Notes: generated from the sequence alone by a model not told the origin. A stretch of 64,000 bases of DNA from Peromyscus leucopus (GCF_004664715.2 NC_051063.1:72938518-73002517), one strand, 5' to 3'. Shown: positions 9,870-21,178, counted from the first letter of the stretch. A program made the numbers and translations.

Positions 9870-10920
9870 AGTCACTAAGGATGTATTTAGAATCTATAAT
9901 CACAAAGGGTCTGGAAACTTCTATCAAGCAGCCTTTTTTTTTTTTTCTGCCAGCCCCACCCTCTTCACCTTTCGCACTGTGCCAGGGGCCTCCAAAGGTG
10001 GTACTGTGGCATCTAATTGTAGCAGACAAGATGCTGGGAAGAGCAAGGCACTCAAAGAAAGGACAGCCACCAGCATGGCACCCTCCACCCCCAGTCATCA
10101 GGAGGACTCCAGAGGTGGGGTGTTGCTGTCACCTTGAGCTCCCTGTGTGGAGAGACCTGGGTTGGTGTTATGTATTCACTAGGCACTTCTTTTGTGTGCT
10201 TTCCTTTCCACATGCTGTATACAGCAGGCCAACCTACTGTGAGGGGAACCAGCCTATAAAACCTGCCTGATTGATACGGCCCATCACCATTTTTAGGGTC
10301 TGTTGCACAAACTATTTTGACAGTTGAGGCTCATAAATTAACGAGCAAGTCCAAAGTGACACAGTGAAGAAGATGTTGTGGTCGCTCCAATTTAACCGCT
10401 GGGTGATTACTCAGAAACTCGGGGTGCAGGAGGCTGCCTCCTTCTTTTGTTCCTGCTTAGCAGGAAGATAAATGTCAGGAAGCAAGGACCCCGGGCACTC
10501 AATAATAAAAACCTTTTAGAGAGGAGAGCCTTGCACTAGTTAAGGGAAACCTGCTCCATTTTTCTAGGGGAAAATGGAAGCAACGTTTTCCAAAGGCAGA
10601 CATCAGCCCCTTATTGAGACTAAAGAGAGCGCTTCCAGGGGGAAGAGAGTGAGAAAAAGAAAGGAGAGAGATCAGAAGAGGGGGCAGAAAAGGGACAGGC
10701 TGGCAGGACCATGAGGACAGAAGGACAAATGGACAAGGAATTTAAGGCAAACACCCCTGTACTTGCCAAGGTATTAGCAGGCTATGGATCCAAATCCCCA
10801 GTGAATCATTAGAGGGCTTCATAGCACTGTGTTTTCTCAAAACAAATGGTGGCTGGGGTGTTTGATTTCTAAGGAGAAAAAAACTCCTATGTGAGCGGAA
10901 GGTTGAGATCCTAAAAGGAT
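9870..10920. other. Unannotated non-repetitive sequence
   Basis: No recognisable exon or repeat. A T-rich 11-12 base run occurs near 9934 and a purine-rich stretch at 10,620-10,690. Confidence 0.4.
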
Positions 10921-10925
10921 CCATG

Positions 10926-10926
<1 letters not shown>

Positions 10927-10980
<54 letters not shown>

Positions 10981-11010
10981 ATTATATATATTACACACAC
11001 ACACACACAA
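10927..11010. repeat. (GT)n-AT core-(AC)n palindromic microsatellite
   Basis: A (GT)n run is followed by a 26-bp AT-only palindrome (10,968-10,993) and then an (AC)n run. From 10,952 to 11,009 the sequence is a perfect 58-bp palindrome without spacer, so each strand could fold into a hairpin of 29-nt arms (minus the loop). Confidence 0.95.
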
Positions 11011-11014
11011 CATA

Positions 11015-12080
11015 GGCATACATGTACGTGTGTATATATACATATGACAGTGTCACCGAACATAGCCACCCAAGTGGACTTTTTGCTCACAAGCAAAAGT
11101 AATGACTGGCAAAGAACAAGTGATCGCTTAAGAGATGGCCCGTCCCACAGGCCCAGTGAACGATAGAACCGCTTAGGAGAGTCACAAGTTAGATCGGAAC
11201 TCGAATTTCAGACTTGAGTAAAATGTGCTCTTTCTCTTTTCCCTTATGAAAGTAATTCCCTGAGAAAAAAAAAAATCCAGTGAATTGAATGGCCCAGGTA
11301 CAAATGGCACCCTCTCCACCAAGCAGGCATCGCCCGTATTTCAGTCCTAGCAACTTTTAAATTACTTGGAGAATTCATGGAATGTTTTTCAGTTTGACAG
11401 CTGTCGAGTCAAAAAGCATGCTTCTGTGTAGGAAGTAAGCCCTCAGAAGATTTATTTTTTTAATGGGTTGGAAATTAAAAGGGCTTCCAAATGCCCTTTG
11501 GGGACCCAGCTGGGGGAATTGGACTATGTTACAAGGAGACTGTTCCTTACAAGTGCTGAGAATTGGGACTGAAAGGGCGGGTCAGAGGTGTTTGGACTCA
11601 GTCTACATGAAGCCAAAACAAGTATTTGAACAGTGAGAGACGCAATGGAGCCAATGGGTCATTTTGTTTATGCGGCATCGGAATGCCAGGCTGGCCAGAT
11701 GTCCACTGACCAACTCTGAGGTCAAAGGAAAAGCAAAGCCAGAAAGGACTGGGAGATGGAAGCAAGCCGGAACAGAGAAGGAAACTGAGGCACAGCCGTG
11801 GAGAGGGAAGACTTTTTTAAGGTCCCAACACCAATAAAAAGATAGAACGTGGTCAGATCTCTGGTACCAACAACCCCAGGGGACTCCTCCCAACCAACAG
11901 GCTATGCCTCCAAGTTGGTATTTTTATGCAGAAAAAAAAAAAAAAGCCATTGGGTTGCTGGATTTAGCAAATAAATTTGATTTTCACTCCAAAAGACATT
12001 GAATAATTTTGTAGTATAAGTAATGCAGTGTTGGGAATATACGACGGCATCTGACTACATAAAAGGGGGGGCAAAGGAGA
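11015..12080. other. Unannotated non-repetitive sequence
   Basis: No recognised exon or interspersed repeat. The part at 11,380-11,500 (GTTTGACAGCTGTCGAGTC and AT-rich flanks) has the look of conserved non-coding sequence but with little support. Confidence 0.35.
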
Positions 12081-12084
12081 AAGA

Positions 12085-12260
12085 GACCCCCCAGGCACCT
12101 GCTGTCATCTCCCTCTGTGCCTCCTGACTGCAGATGTAATGGGACTCTCAGCCTCATGCCCTTGCCACAGTGAAGTACACCCTTTCTTAAACAGTGAGCC
12201 AAAATAAAGTCTTCTCTGGACAGTGTCTGTCAGGTGCTGTGTTACAGCAAGGAGGTAGAG
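12085..12260 (+). mobile_element. Decayed MaLR-like LTR 3' end
   Basis: AGTGAGCCAAAATAAAGTCT (polyadenylation-signal region), then CTCTGGACAGTGTCTGTCAGG and GTTACAGCAA follow the order of the conserved MaLR 3' end (signal, CT-rich stretch, TGTCACAGCAA). The 5' part cannot be traced. Confidence 0.5.
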
Positions 12261-12651
12261 TGTATTCCGGTTCACATCTGGGGCATGCCTGTGTGTGAAC
12301 TGATGTTGTTAAAGTTCCTTCCTTCCCTGGGAGGACAAATACAATATCTAACCCCCTCCACCAAGGTCCCAACAACCAACTGAGATACAATGCCACCAGA
12401 GTTCACCCTGGGACACCAATGAGTCTATTGAGCTTTCTTACAGAGCGTTGATGAGGGGTTACTTACAGAAATGTGGGGGCTCCCCGGAAAGGTCACACTG
12501 GAGAGTCTTTACCCAGCAGAGATGATGGCTTTCCTGTGGTCCCATAGATGGAGCGTCCCCTCTCCTAATCTTCCTGACTTCTGTCCTATAAGGTGAAAGA
12601 ATATGGAAGGTCTAGGGTCGGCAGTCTCCCAGTGGTTCTCAACCTTCCTAA

Positions 12652-12798
12652 TGCCTCTCCCACCCCACTGAGAAATACAAAGGCTGTGTGTACACTGGTC
12701 CTGGGTGTTGAGGGTACACCTTTATTGCTGAACCTGCATTTGAACCCAGCAAGGCCTGACTTCCGGGCCAGCCCGGAATGGAAAGCAAAACCTCAGCA
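12652..12798 (+). repeat. 147-bp segment inside URR1, duplicated at 13,889-14,036
   Basis: Starting TGCCTCTCCCACCCCACTGA, this block is about 93% identical to 13,889-14,036 by my by-eye alignment (about ten substitutions), same orientation. In this location it replaces the short GCGACCC stretch expected between URR1 'CCTAATGC' and 'TTTAATACAG'. It ends near CTCAGCACC, with only a few bases of doubtful homology after it. This looks like a copy pasted into URR1 from the locus downstream, though a dispersed repeat is not excluded. Confidence 0.85.
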
Positions 12799-12934
12799 CC
12801 TTCTCGAACTTTGAATACAGTTTCTCATGTTATGGTAACCCCCAACCATAAAATTATTTCACTACCACTTCCTAACTGTAATTTTGCTACTGTTGTACAA
12901 ATATCTGATATGCAGGATATCTGATATGTGACAA

Positions 12935-12970
<36 letters not shown>
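12935..12970. repeat. (CA)n microsatellite
   Basis: About 18 CA units inside the URR1-like element, just before its right end. Confidence 0.95.
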
Positions 12971-12973
<3 letters not shown>

Positions 12974-13004
12974 GTTGTGACCCACAGGATGAGAACTGCT
13001 GCTC

Positions 13005-13888
13005 TAGACCCTCCCTGAAGTGCAAAGCTATTAGGACAATGTTACATAAATGATATGGAGCAACTGGATACCCGAGTGAGGGTCCTGTGGCCCTCCCTGC
13101 CCCAACTCTCCTATGAGGTGTTGTCAACAGCCAGCAGGCCCAGCTGGGATGACTGTTTGCATGCAGACAAATCACCATTCAGTCACACCCTCACATAGAT
13201 GAGACAGTGGCACATGGCTTGGAGGGACTACCAACACAAAAGGGAGCTTTCCCCAGGGACTGTCTTGGTGTCCTAAATTCACTGGTGCTGAGGAACCAAT
13301 AGCCAATGGAAATCGACAGCATGGCCTGTTGCTGGGAACCCCAGAACCAGACTATAACCCCAAAACCACCATAATTCACAGGAATCCAGTGGATCTCTAG
13401 ATCCCAAAGGTAAGCTGAGGTCAAGTGCCAAGCAGAAGGGACTGCGTTGGATGTGTGTTGAGGGTCTACCAGCACACCGAGAAAACCTGACTGAGAAGGG
13501 CCTTCTTATCTTCTGTCTAAACAGGAATATCTAGTATAATGCTTTAGCAAGCTGAACTAGATTGCCCCAGAGTTGGGGCTTGCACCCCAAGGAGTCTGGG
13601 CAGAAGGGGAGAGAAGGGGTGCTTCTGTGATACCAAAGACACTCTCAGAAGTACTGAAGAAGCTAGTCCGTGCTCTACCTCCAGCTGACTCTGGGAAGGG
13701 CCTCTGGGATATTTGCCCATCTTTGGTTTGAAGAATACTTTCAGAAACACAAGACAGTGTTCAGAAGCCAAGAATAGGATGAGAAATTAAGGAGAGGGTG
13801 GTGAGTCCCTACCCCAGGTCTGCCCACCCTCCGGAAGTCATGAATCTCTAGGCACCAGTAGTCCTATAGTCCAGCAAGCCAGAACCTC
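13005..13888. other. Unannotated non-repetitive sequence
   Basis: No recognised exon or repeat. It separates the two copies of the 147-bp segment. Confidence 0.4.
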
Positions 13889-14036
13889 TGCCTCTCCCAC
13901 CCCACTGAGAAATACAAAGGCTGTGTGTACATTGGTCCCGGGTATTGAGGGTATGCCTTTATTGCCGAACCTGCATTTGAACCCAGCAAGGCCTGACTTC
14001 CGGGCCAGCCTGGAATGGAAATCAAAGCCTCAGAAC
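13889..14036 (+). repeat. 147-bp segment, partner of 12,652-12,798
   Basis: Same sequence order as the copy inside URR1: CTGCATTTGAACCCAGCAAG and GCCTGACTTCCGGGCCAGCC are identical in both. This copy keeps CpG sites that are TpG in the other (for example GGTCCCGGG versus GGTCCTGGG), a hint that it is nearer the ancestral form, although one site goes the other way. Its flanks are not URR1. Confidence 0.85.
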
Positions 14037-14379
14037 CCTCCTGACTGGAGGACCCACCCATTAGCCCAGCTTGAGGCTGGCTCCTAAACTGAGATGATGT
14101 GATGGGCATTGGGCAAAGGAAAAGGAATAGGGGCTAGGTCCTGGAATAGACATTAACCTAATTTAAGCCTTCTTCCTAGTGACCAGACAGATCCAGATAC
14201 ATCATCAGTACCAGTAAGGTAGAATTTTGATTCCACCATGTAAGTTTGGGTATTTAAATTTGACCCCTGCCCTGCCCTAACAAGAGGCCCCTGTTGCGTC
14301 CTCAGAAGATAAGCACACACCCACCCACAGCTCTCCCCCTCCCCCTCCCCCTCCCTCCCTGCCCCCACCCAGTGCTTTC

Positions 14380-16230
14380 CCGCGGGCGGCGCCCCCTCCT
14401 TCTCGGCCAGGCAGCAGCTATCCAGCAGTAATTGCAAAAGGCAAGGGCTCCTGTTTGCTGCCGCATCCAGGAATGATTAAAGGTAGAAGTTTTTCAGACA
14501 TTAGCGACGGAAAGAGTATAGTTGAAGCTGCTTTAAAAAGGGAGAAAGTATAAAAAGGTGGTACTCGAAGCACTATTAAAAGCATCATGCTTGTTAAAAC
14601 CAGTAAAAAGGCCAGAAATCGGCGAGGGAAGGCAGCTTCTTCTCCAATTACCGCGAGGGGCACACACCTTGGCGGTGTCTTTGAATTGTGGCCGCCAGCC
14701 CCTGCCCCCTCCCCTCCCAGGCTGCCCCCTCCCCAGGCCATTCATCGGTACATTAGGGAGGGTGACAGCGCTCCCCAAGTTCACTTCTCGCTTGTTACAG
14801 GCGACCCATTTAGAGCTGAATGGCTATGTTCAAAGACGGCGCAAAATGACACCCTCCACCTCTTCATGAAGCCACTTGGTTTTGTAGGGTTTTTTTTTTT
14901 TTTCTTTTTTCTTTTCCTTTTTTTTTTTTTTAATCCCTGGGAAATATAATTGATAAGCATCACGCCATCCACCTTCAAGAAGGGCGCCTCCCTGGCCACC
15001 TGGTTAAAAATCCCGCCTCCTCTCCCTGCTGCCCTTCATTCATTTTGCTCCGTGCTGTTTAAACAATACTTCATCAAATGCAGCCTGGAGCAAATAAGAA
15101 AGCTCAGTAGAGTAAATAAAAAGTCAAAAAAAAAATCACCGGCTGGAGGGTAAGTACTTTTATTCCTGTACTTTCGTTGCCTGGGGAATTATTATTCCAT
15201 CCCCCGAGCTGGGAGGGGGGAGGAGGCCGAGGAGGCGGTGTTATTCACAAAATGGATTGCTTCTCTCCTTTTTTTCGCTCCTCCGGCTCTCGAGAGCCCA
15301 CTGATTACAACCAAGTGTGGCCATCCATTCCGTCTTATTGACAAAGGTCCTTAATTACCGCGGCAGCAGTAATACCTGCTATTAAATTCTGCTAAACAGA
15401 GGCCGCAAATTAGCTGCAGATCTCAGGCACCTTTTGGGTGTAATTACGGGAGTGGGATTGACGGGAGGCCGGATGACCCCAGCCAGAGCAGTGGGGAAAC
15501 CTTTGTTGATCACCTGTGGTGGGGGCCAAAATGTGAAATTAAAAGCTCTCCATCAGCTGAAGGCCTTCAGAAGGCCCAAGGGAAGAAGAAAGAAACGGGG
15601 GGAAGGGGGGAAAAAAGCAACAGGCCAAAGCAAACTGTGCCTACTGGAGCTTAGAAGCGATTCAGACCGCAGCAATTTACACTGGCAGTTGATTAACCAA
15701 AAGCGATGCTAATTCTGTAAGTGATGCAAGGTCTAAGATGGCAAAAATTTCGGCCACGTTTTAAGGTATATTCTATATTTCATGGAGGCCTTTAACCCAT
15801 ATTTAAGAGCCTGTTTAATGCAATTGTGAACCATAAACACCTGTCACTTACAGGCTGAACCTTTCACATCGATCCTCCTGGAGACCCGGGATTAATGAGA
15901 ACCACGCCAAATATGGTAGCTCTCATCCACAGCCGCCGGCTTTATAAATTCAGTCCTGAAGCCTACTTGGTGTTTCGTGGAAGGCAATTACTTTGGGGGA
16001 AATTTCCTTTAAATATATTCAGTTTTCATTCCCACTAAGGTGGAGGTAGGTTTAGCCGCCCAGAGCTTCCTACTAACAGTGAATGGTCAGCGCGCCATAC
16101 CTGAACACAAAACACTTAACATTAAGATAATTAAATTTCAAGGTTTGAATCACTCTGAATGGAGGCTATTAAATTCAGAAGGCTCCTGTCGCAATACAGA
16201 CAATGAGGTCCTAGGGCCTGAATAAGCTTG
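14380..16230. promoter_or_regulatory. Candidate developmental regulatory cluster (repeat-free, 1.85 kb)
   Basis: From about 14,040 to 16,840 I recognise no interspersed repeat, and this core mixes CpG-bearing and AT-rich parts. Motifs seen: CAGCAGTAATTGC near 14,423; GACAAAGG plus CCTTAATTACCGCGGC at 15,340-15,364 (SOX/TCF-type beside homeodomain-type); GTGTAATTACGGG near 15,438; CCTTTAAATATATTC near 16,007; AGATAATTAAATTTC near 16,123. There is a T/C tract at 14,888-14,933. No convincing open frame spans it. The pattern is that of clustered conserved enhancers; conservation itself is not testable here. Confidence 0.5.
15128..15158 (+). other. Possible splice donor in the regulatory block
   Basis: GGAGGGTAAGTACTT at about 15,146 matches the 5' splice consensus (GTAAGTA). 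No clear acceptor was found upstream, and such matches arise by chance, so this is only noted as a possible non-coding RNA exon boundary. Confidence 0.12.
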
Positions 16231-16844
16231 GAGAGTCTCTTTTAGCCTTGTCCTGGGAACACGGAGTAGGATAATGGAGTTTTTCCACCAGCTCTTCTGG
16301 AACAATGGTCAGTTCTGGGACAAAGCTCTGGGAGCCTCTCTAAAGTGGAGTGCCCCAAACTCTGCCCAGTGTTGAACTCTGTTTCCCACTAGCCCTCCAT
16401 CCATTTAATGGGAGCCCAGGAGAAAATCTGGGCCTGCCACTTCGGAAGTGACAGAAAGCTTTTCCATCTCAGTCATTTGGCCCCATGCCCTTCTCCTACA
16501 GGTGAGGAAGAAGATGAAGCTGCAGACAATGAATGCTTCTTCTTAGCCCCGCCTCCTCTGCAGAGCCTTTCCTAGCTCGGGCAAACTTAAATGTCGCTCA
16601 CAGCATAGAGGAGGGTGTACCTCCGAGTCGTTATCCTACTCTACAGAAGCTTTGTGTGATGTTTTTCCCATTACACACTGCGAAGGATCATCTTGACTGA
16701 CAATATGATGGAATTTAGGATCACCATAGAAACAAATCCTGGAGCATATCTGTGAGAGATTATCTAGATTATAATAACTGAGGTGTGAAGAGGCATCCTG
16801 CATGTGAGTGGTACCATTCCACAGCCGAGGATCCCAGGAAATGA
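16230..16844. other. Unannotated non-repetitive sequence
   Basis: Continues from the regulatory block without recognisable repeats or exons. Confidence 0.35.
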
Positions 16845-17034
16845 ACACTCACTCGTGTCTCTCTCTGCTTCCTGACTGTGGGTGCAGTGTGTCCAGCGGC
16901 CTTCTGCTCCTGCCGCCAGACCTTCCTCGCCGTGATGGGCTGTGTCCTCTAGAACTGTGAGCCAAAATCAGCCCTTCCTTCTGTAGAGTGTTTGTCAGAT
17001 GTTCTATCACAGTGGTAAGACAAGTAACTGATAC
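16845..17034 (+). mobile_element. MaLR-like LTR 3' half
   Basis: GCTTCCTGACTGTGGGTGCA, CTAGAACTGTGAGCCAAAAT, CCTTCCTTCTGTAGAGTG and TTCTATCACAGTGGTAAGAC, AAGTAACTGATAC follow the order of an MT-type LTR 3' end. The 5' half is missing or unrecognisable. Confidence 0.65.
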
Positions 17035-17132
17035 ACACCCCAAGTTCCATTGAGACAGAAATAGGATCTCTGTCATATTTGTGTTTCGAATCCCTAGTGT
17101 ACTGTGGGTATTTGAAAGGAGAAGGAAGGGGG

Positions 17133-17215
17133 AGGAATGGATGGATAATGAATAGGTAGATGAATGTTTAAACACTGATGAGCTGATGGATGATGGATAG
17201 ATGGATGATTGGGTA
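17133..17215. repeat. Decayed (TGGA)n/(TGAA)n tract
   Basis: GGATGGATAATGAATAGGTA and later GATGGATGATGGATAGATGG show a tetranucleotide repeat with many substitutions. Confidence 0.7.
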
Positions 17216-17219
17216 GAGA

Positions 17220-19800
17220 GACCAATGGCTGACCGGAGAGGAATCGGTAGACAGACGGGCAGCTATGCCTAAGGTCTCGGTGTAGCAAAGCCCTCTTTTC
17301 ACGGAGCCCACAGATCTCTTTCGCACACACAGCTCAGCTCAATTCTTTCCTCAGATTGGAGTTACCCTGCTTTGCTCCCTGTGTTCATGAGGGCCCCAGG
17401 AGCCACTCCAGATACTCCAGTGATGGCTTTGTTCATCACGGCAATGGTTCCCCTGGTCATTTCATTCTCCCACTGGCTTATTCACCTACCCACTCAGCAT
17501 CTTCCCATGGCAACAGTGCTCCTGCTGGAACACTAAATGGTTCTGCCCTCTGATCCTTTTAGTCTGGGAAACTAGCCCAGCCTTCATGGGGGAAACCAAA
17601 GTGTGTCAATGGACAGTCTGATGTCAGGGTGGAATCTGCCACAAGATCCTCTCTCTGGTCCAGCTTTCCCAAATAGAGGGGACTCAACTACAAACACCCA
17701 TGTCCAAAATGTCCTTTTACTCACATTGTTGCCATTAATTTCCTCATAGTAGGCAAGATACCTCCTTAGAGGTGTGGCAGGAATTGAATAATATTAACAG
17801 TTCAGCATAACAAATTCTCAGAGATGAAGAGAACACACTCAGAGAGCCAGAGCAATAAATCCCCGAGAGGGAGGGATGCATTTTGCAATTGGATATATTA
17901 AGTTTATCCAGAGAAACCAAGACAGTAGTCTATAGAGAAGGGGTTGGTCATGAGGATTGGCTCATAAGGAAGTCTGGGAAGTGTCGCAATCAGGTATTTG
18001 GGAGATAGGACAGGCAGCAATACAATTCAATTCAAGCCCCAAAGCCTGAGGACCAGGGCACTGACCAAGTAAATCCAGTGTGAGGCTAGGAGAAGATGGT
18101 GTCAGGCAAGAGGGACAAGGTCTGTCTTCTTCCACTTTGTGTTCTCATCGGGATCTCAGTGGATTAGATGATGCTAACTCACAGTGGGGAGAGGCCATCT
18201 GCTTCACCAAGCACAAAGTAAACATGAATTTTATCCAGAAACGTCCTCATGATGCACCCAGAAATAATGAGGAGCCAAGTATTTGGGTACCCAGGATATG
18301 GTCAAGTCAACCATAGTAGCAAAGAAGCAACAAGGTCCAAAGCCAGCCTGAATCCCTCTGAGGAAGCTCAGCCACACCACACAATGGAGCCCGAGGGTCT
18401 CAGCACTGTTGTCTTTGGTCCCGTGCAGCAAGGATTAATTACACGTTCTCTGAGGCAGAAGGGATTGCAGATCCAAGAGGAACTACGGACCAAAGCTGCA
18501 ACCAATGTAAGAGCAGAGGGTACCTGAGGAGAGCTGGCTGTCAGGCTTCATGCAGAGGCCCTGAGTGCCAGACCAGAGGGTTAGACTTGGCTTTTGGGGA
18601 CACTTGCTGAAGGATGTGATACAAGAGAATGGTTGTGACAGATTTCTGCTTTAGGAAATGCAGAGTTTCCATTTGGTCCTGTCTGTTTAGGGTGTTGTAA
18701 AAACGGGACAAATCAGAAGAAACAGCAATTGGAGTTCCCTGTGGCATGAGGGACTGCCACAACTTGTTCTTCACGTTTAAGATTTCCACTCTGTAACAGC
18801 AGAGCACATGCTGGCAGGTGACAGTAGAAGACACTGCCAGTGCCTGTTCTCTGATATGAGATGGGCCGTGGGAAAGCTGCTGTCTCTCTGTGTAAGGCTA
18901 GGATGCTCTTGAGACACTGAGAACCTCAGCGTTAGATTCTGTACTCCACCATTCAGACAAATTCAGTCTCAAGTTATTTCCAGCATAGTCTCAATTTAGA
19001 AATACCAGTGCTTGAGAAGAGAGAACCGTGGCCCACCCCTTTGGAAGAGGAAAGGTCAACTCTGTGCTCTGTTGGAAATGAGCAGAAGGTGATGCATACC
19101 TTGTTGATTGTTCAACTAGGCATGTGAAAGAAAACGAAGTGGTTTTTCCTAACTGTCCCTTCAGGACTTTCTGGGCTACTTCCTTTTTGTGACCTTTTCC
19201 TCCCATCGTGTACAGCTTGTTTGCAGTGTGTCTGGTAGCTGAACTTTGGGAGGACTGGTTTTTCTCCGCTTCTGCTGACAGTGCAGATACATATGTGAGC
19301 ACAGCCCAGAACACTCGAGTGCAGGACAGGCAGCCTCTTGGCAACACAGACTTACTCAATTTGGGGTAGAGATAAAGTTTTAGTTTCAACCCTCCAAAAC
19401 TCCCTCCTTAAAAGAGACTATTGCATAGCAAATGCTCACCCTCAAATCCCACCCCACTTTACTCTTCCCGTCTAGTTGCTGAAAACATGGATCTCACTTC
19501 TTTCAATGAGTAAGAAGACCTCAGCTCCTGGAGAATTCCTTCTCCTTGTTATAGGTGGAGATGCTGGGTGAACTGGAACACCCAACTGAAATACACAGAT
19601 AGCTTTCGAAGTAGGAAAGGGAGGCCTCTGGGTGCCAGGGGCGAAGAGAGCACTCAGAGTCAGACTGGCAAACACAGAGGAGCACCCCTTAGGGCTCAGC
19701 AGGATATGGGACCCACACATAGGCCCCAAGGTCAGGGCTGAGGAGCAGAGTGTCTGTTTGAGAACATGAGTTAGGCTCTTGACTGCAGTGGGTATTTGCT
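17220..19800. other. Unannotated sequence, no recognised repeats
   Basis: Open frames here are short on both strands, none with recognisable domains or a supporting splice context. I recognise no transposon, although very old ones could be hidden. Confidence 0.35.
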
Positions 19801-19804
19801 CTGC

Positions 19805-20040
19805 CCATGACCTTGAGTTACATGGCCCAAAGGAGGCGGTGCTTCCTGCTCTTGTACACGATCTCTTATAAGAAGTTGGAGAAGGGTCACATGCCCCTTC
19901 TTCCTGCTCCTGCCTGCCAGATGGATTCACTCCCAGTCAGTTCAGAGGACGACTTCTGCTGTCTACTCCATTCTGTAATTGTGAGTGTATTTCCTCAATT
20001 TATATCTTAATAAATTGTTACCCATTTAATAGACTCATGT
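19805..20040 (+). mobile_element. Possible old LTR
   Basis: CTCTTATAAGAAG (TATA-like), a pyrimidine-rich CCCCTTCTTCCTGCTCCTGC, and TCTTAATAAATTGTTACCC (polyadenylation-signal-like) occur with LTR-like spacing. Family not recognised; it could be chance. Confidence 0.25.
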
Positions 20041-20529
20041 GGATTGATCATAATACTTGACCCACATAGAAAAAGAATCTCCAGCTGAGACACAGATTAA
20101 TATAAAGTGGTCTCCTCCAAAGCCTGTACCCTTCCATCGGAATATGGCCAGAAAGTTCTCACCTCAGGAAGCAAGAAGGAGGTAATGTCTATTGATGAGG
20201 CAGATAGGGAAAGTTCTCCAATCCTCCAAGCAATGAAAATCCCAAGCACACAGAGGTGAGGGGTCCAAATTTGTACCAAGCACAGAATCACAGAATCTAA
20301 AGACCGTTCAGTCAGTGGCATGGCTGTGTCAGTAGCTAAAGTGATGCCACAGTGCACTCCGCCAATGCTACCGACTTACTGTCCTGAAAATTTGTACATA
20401 GAAGATACTAGAAATATCACCGTTTAGTAACTCATATGAAGATAGCAGATCTAGACAGATACCACCAATGAATGGGGAAACCATTAATTCGTCAATGGCA
20501 TTCCCAATCAAAATCTCAGAAGGCAGAAG

Positions 20530-20952
20530 CAACCCAAGCATCCACCAACAAACAGATAAAAGATGGCCCAGACATACAACAGAGTAGTATTCATTCTTAA
20601 AATTTTAAGGAATTGGGTGTGATATGGTGGCACACACCTTTACTCTCAGAACTCAGGATGCAGAGACAGGCAGAGCTCTGTAAGTTTAAGGGTAGCCTGG
20701 TCTACATGGTGAGTTCCAGAGCAGCCAAGGCTACATAGAGAAACCCTATTTAAAAAATAAATAAATAAAACTAGGTACTGTCCCAAGCAGCACCATGGAT
20801 CAACTTTGAAGGCATCACAGTAAGTGCAATAAGCCAGCCACCGAAAGGTAAAACCATAAACTATGCTTACACACATGTAAGGACCTAGAATGGTGAAGTT
20901 TATAGACAGGAGGTAGACTTTCAACAGGGCCCATCTTTGTATCTCTCTACCC
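20530..20952 (+). mobile_element. Old L1 3' UTR fragment, interrupted by B1
   Basis: CAACCCAAGCATCCACCAAC, then ACAACAGAGTAGTATTCATTC before the B1, and after it CACCATGGATCAACTTTGAAG, GTGCAATAAGCCAGCCAC and ACACATGTAAGGACCTAGAA. These are ordered landmarks of L1M-type 3' UTR (the 'CAACATGGATGAACCTTGA... GAAATAAGCCAGTCAC' region). The B1 at 20,613-20,768 splits it. Confidence 0.75.
20613..20768 (+). repeat. B1 SINE nested in old L1
   Basis: GTGGCACACACCTTTACTCTC, TAGCCTGGTCTACATGGTGA, GAGCAGCCAAGGCTACATAG and an (AAAT)n tail mark a diverged B1 of the murine-like right-half type. It must be younger than the L1 it interrupts. Confidence 0.85.
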
Positions 20953-21005
20953 ATGTTACTGCTGGCTGATGTGTAATTATCTAAGAGTAGGTAATTTATT
21001 GATTG

Positions 21006-21178
21006 ATTTTTTTAAATATTTTAATTGAAAAACTTTTTCATACAATATATTCTGATCACTGTTTCCCCTCCCCCAACTCTTCCCAGATCCTCTCTACCAC
21101 TCCATCCTCTCAACACCACACTCTCTCTTTCTTTCTCTCTCTCTTTAAAAATAAAAAAAAGCAAACAAAAAATCCCAA
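21006..21178 (-). mobile_element. Rodent L1 (Lx-like) 3' end, antisense
   Basis: On the plus strand TTTTAATTGAAAAAC, TTCATACAATATATTCTGAT, CACTGTTTCCCCTCCCCCAA and CTCTTCCCAGATCCTC are the inverse of a rodent L1 3' UTR with its G-rich polypurine tract. A CT-rich run and an A-rich stretch follow. Confidence 0.65.

Larger units (their letters stand above)
12630..13002 (+). mobile_element. URR1-like hAT-Charlie DNA transposon, interrupted
   Basis: The left terminal inverted repeat CAGTGGTTCTCAACCTTCC and the right end ACAGGATGAGAACTGCTG are present. The interior matches URR1: CAGTTTCTCATGTTATGG, CCCCAACCATAAAATTATTT, AACTGTAATTTTGCTACTG and ATATCTGATATGCAGGAT. The element is broken by a foreign segment at 12,652-12,798 and by a (CA)n run at 12,935-12,970. 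URR1 is non-autonomous, moved by a transposase in trans, and has no coding capacity. Confidence 0.85.

Noticed and set aside
14325..14410. CpG island promoter
   Set aside because: The C-rich tract (CCCTCC words) and a few CpGs (GCGGGCGGCGCC) are too short for an island, and no transcription start is evident.
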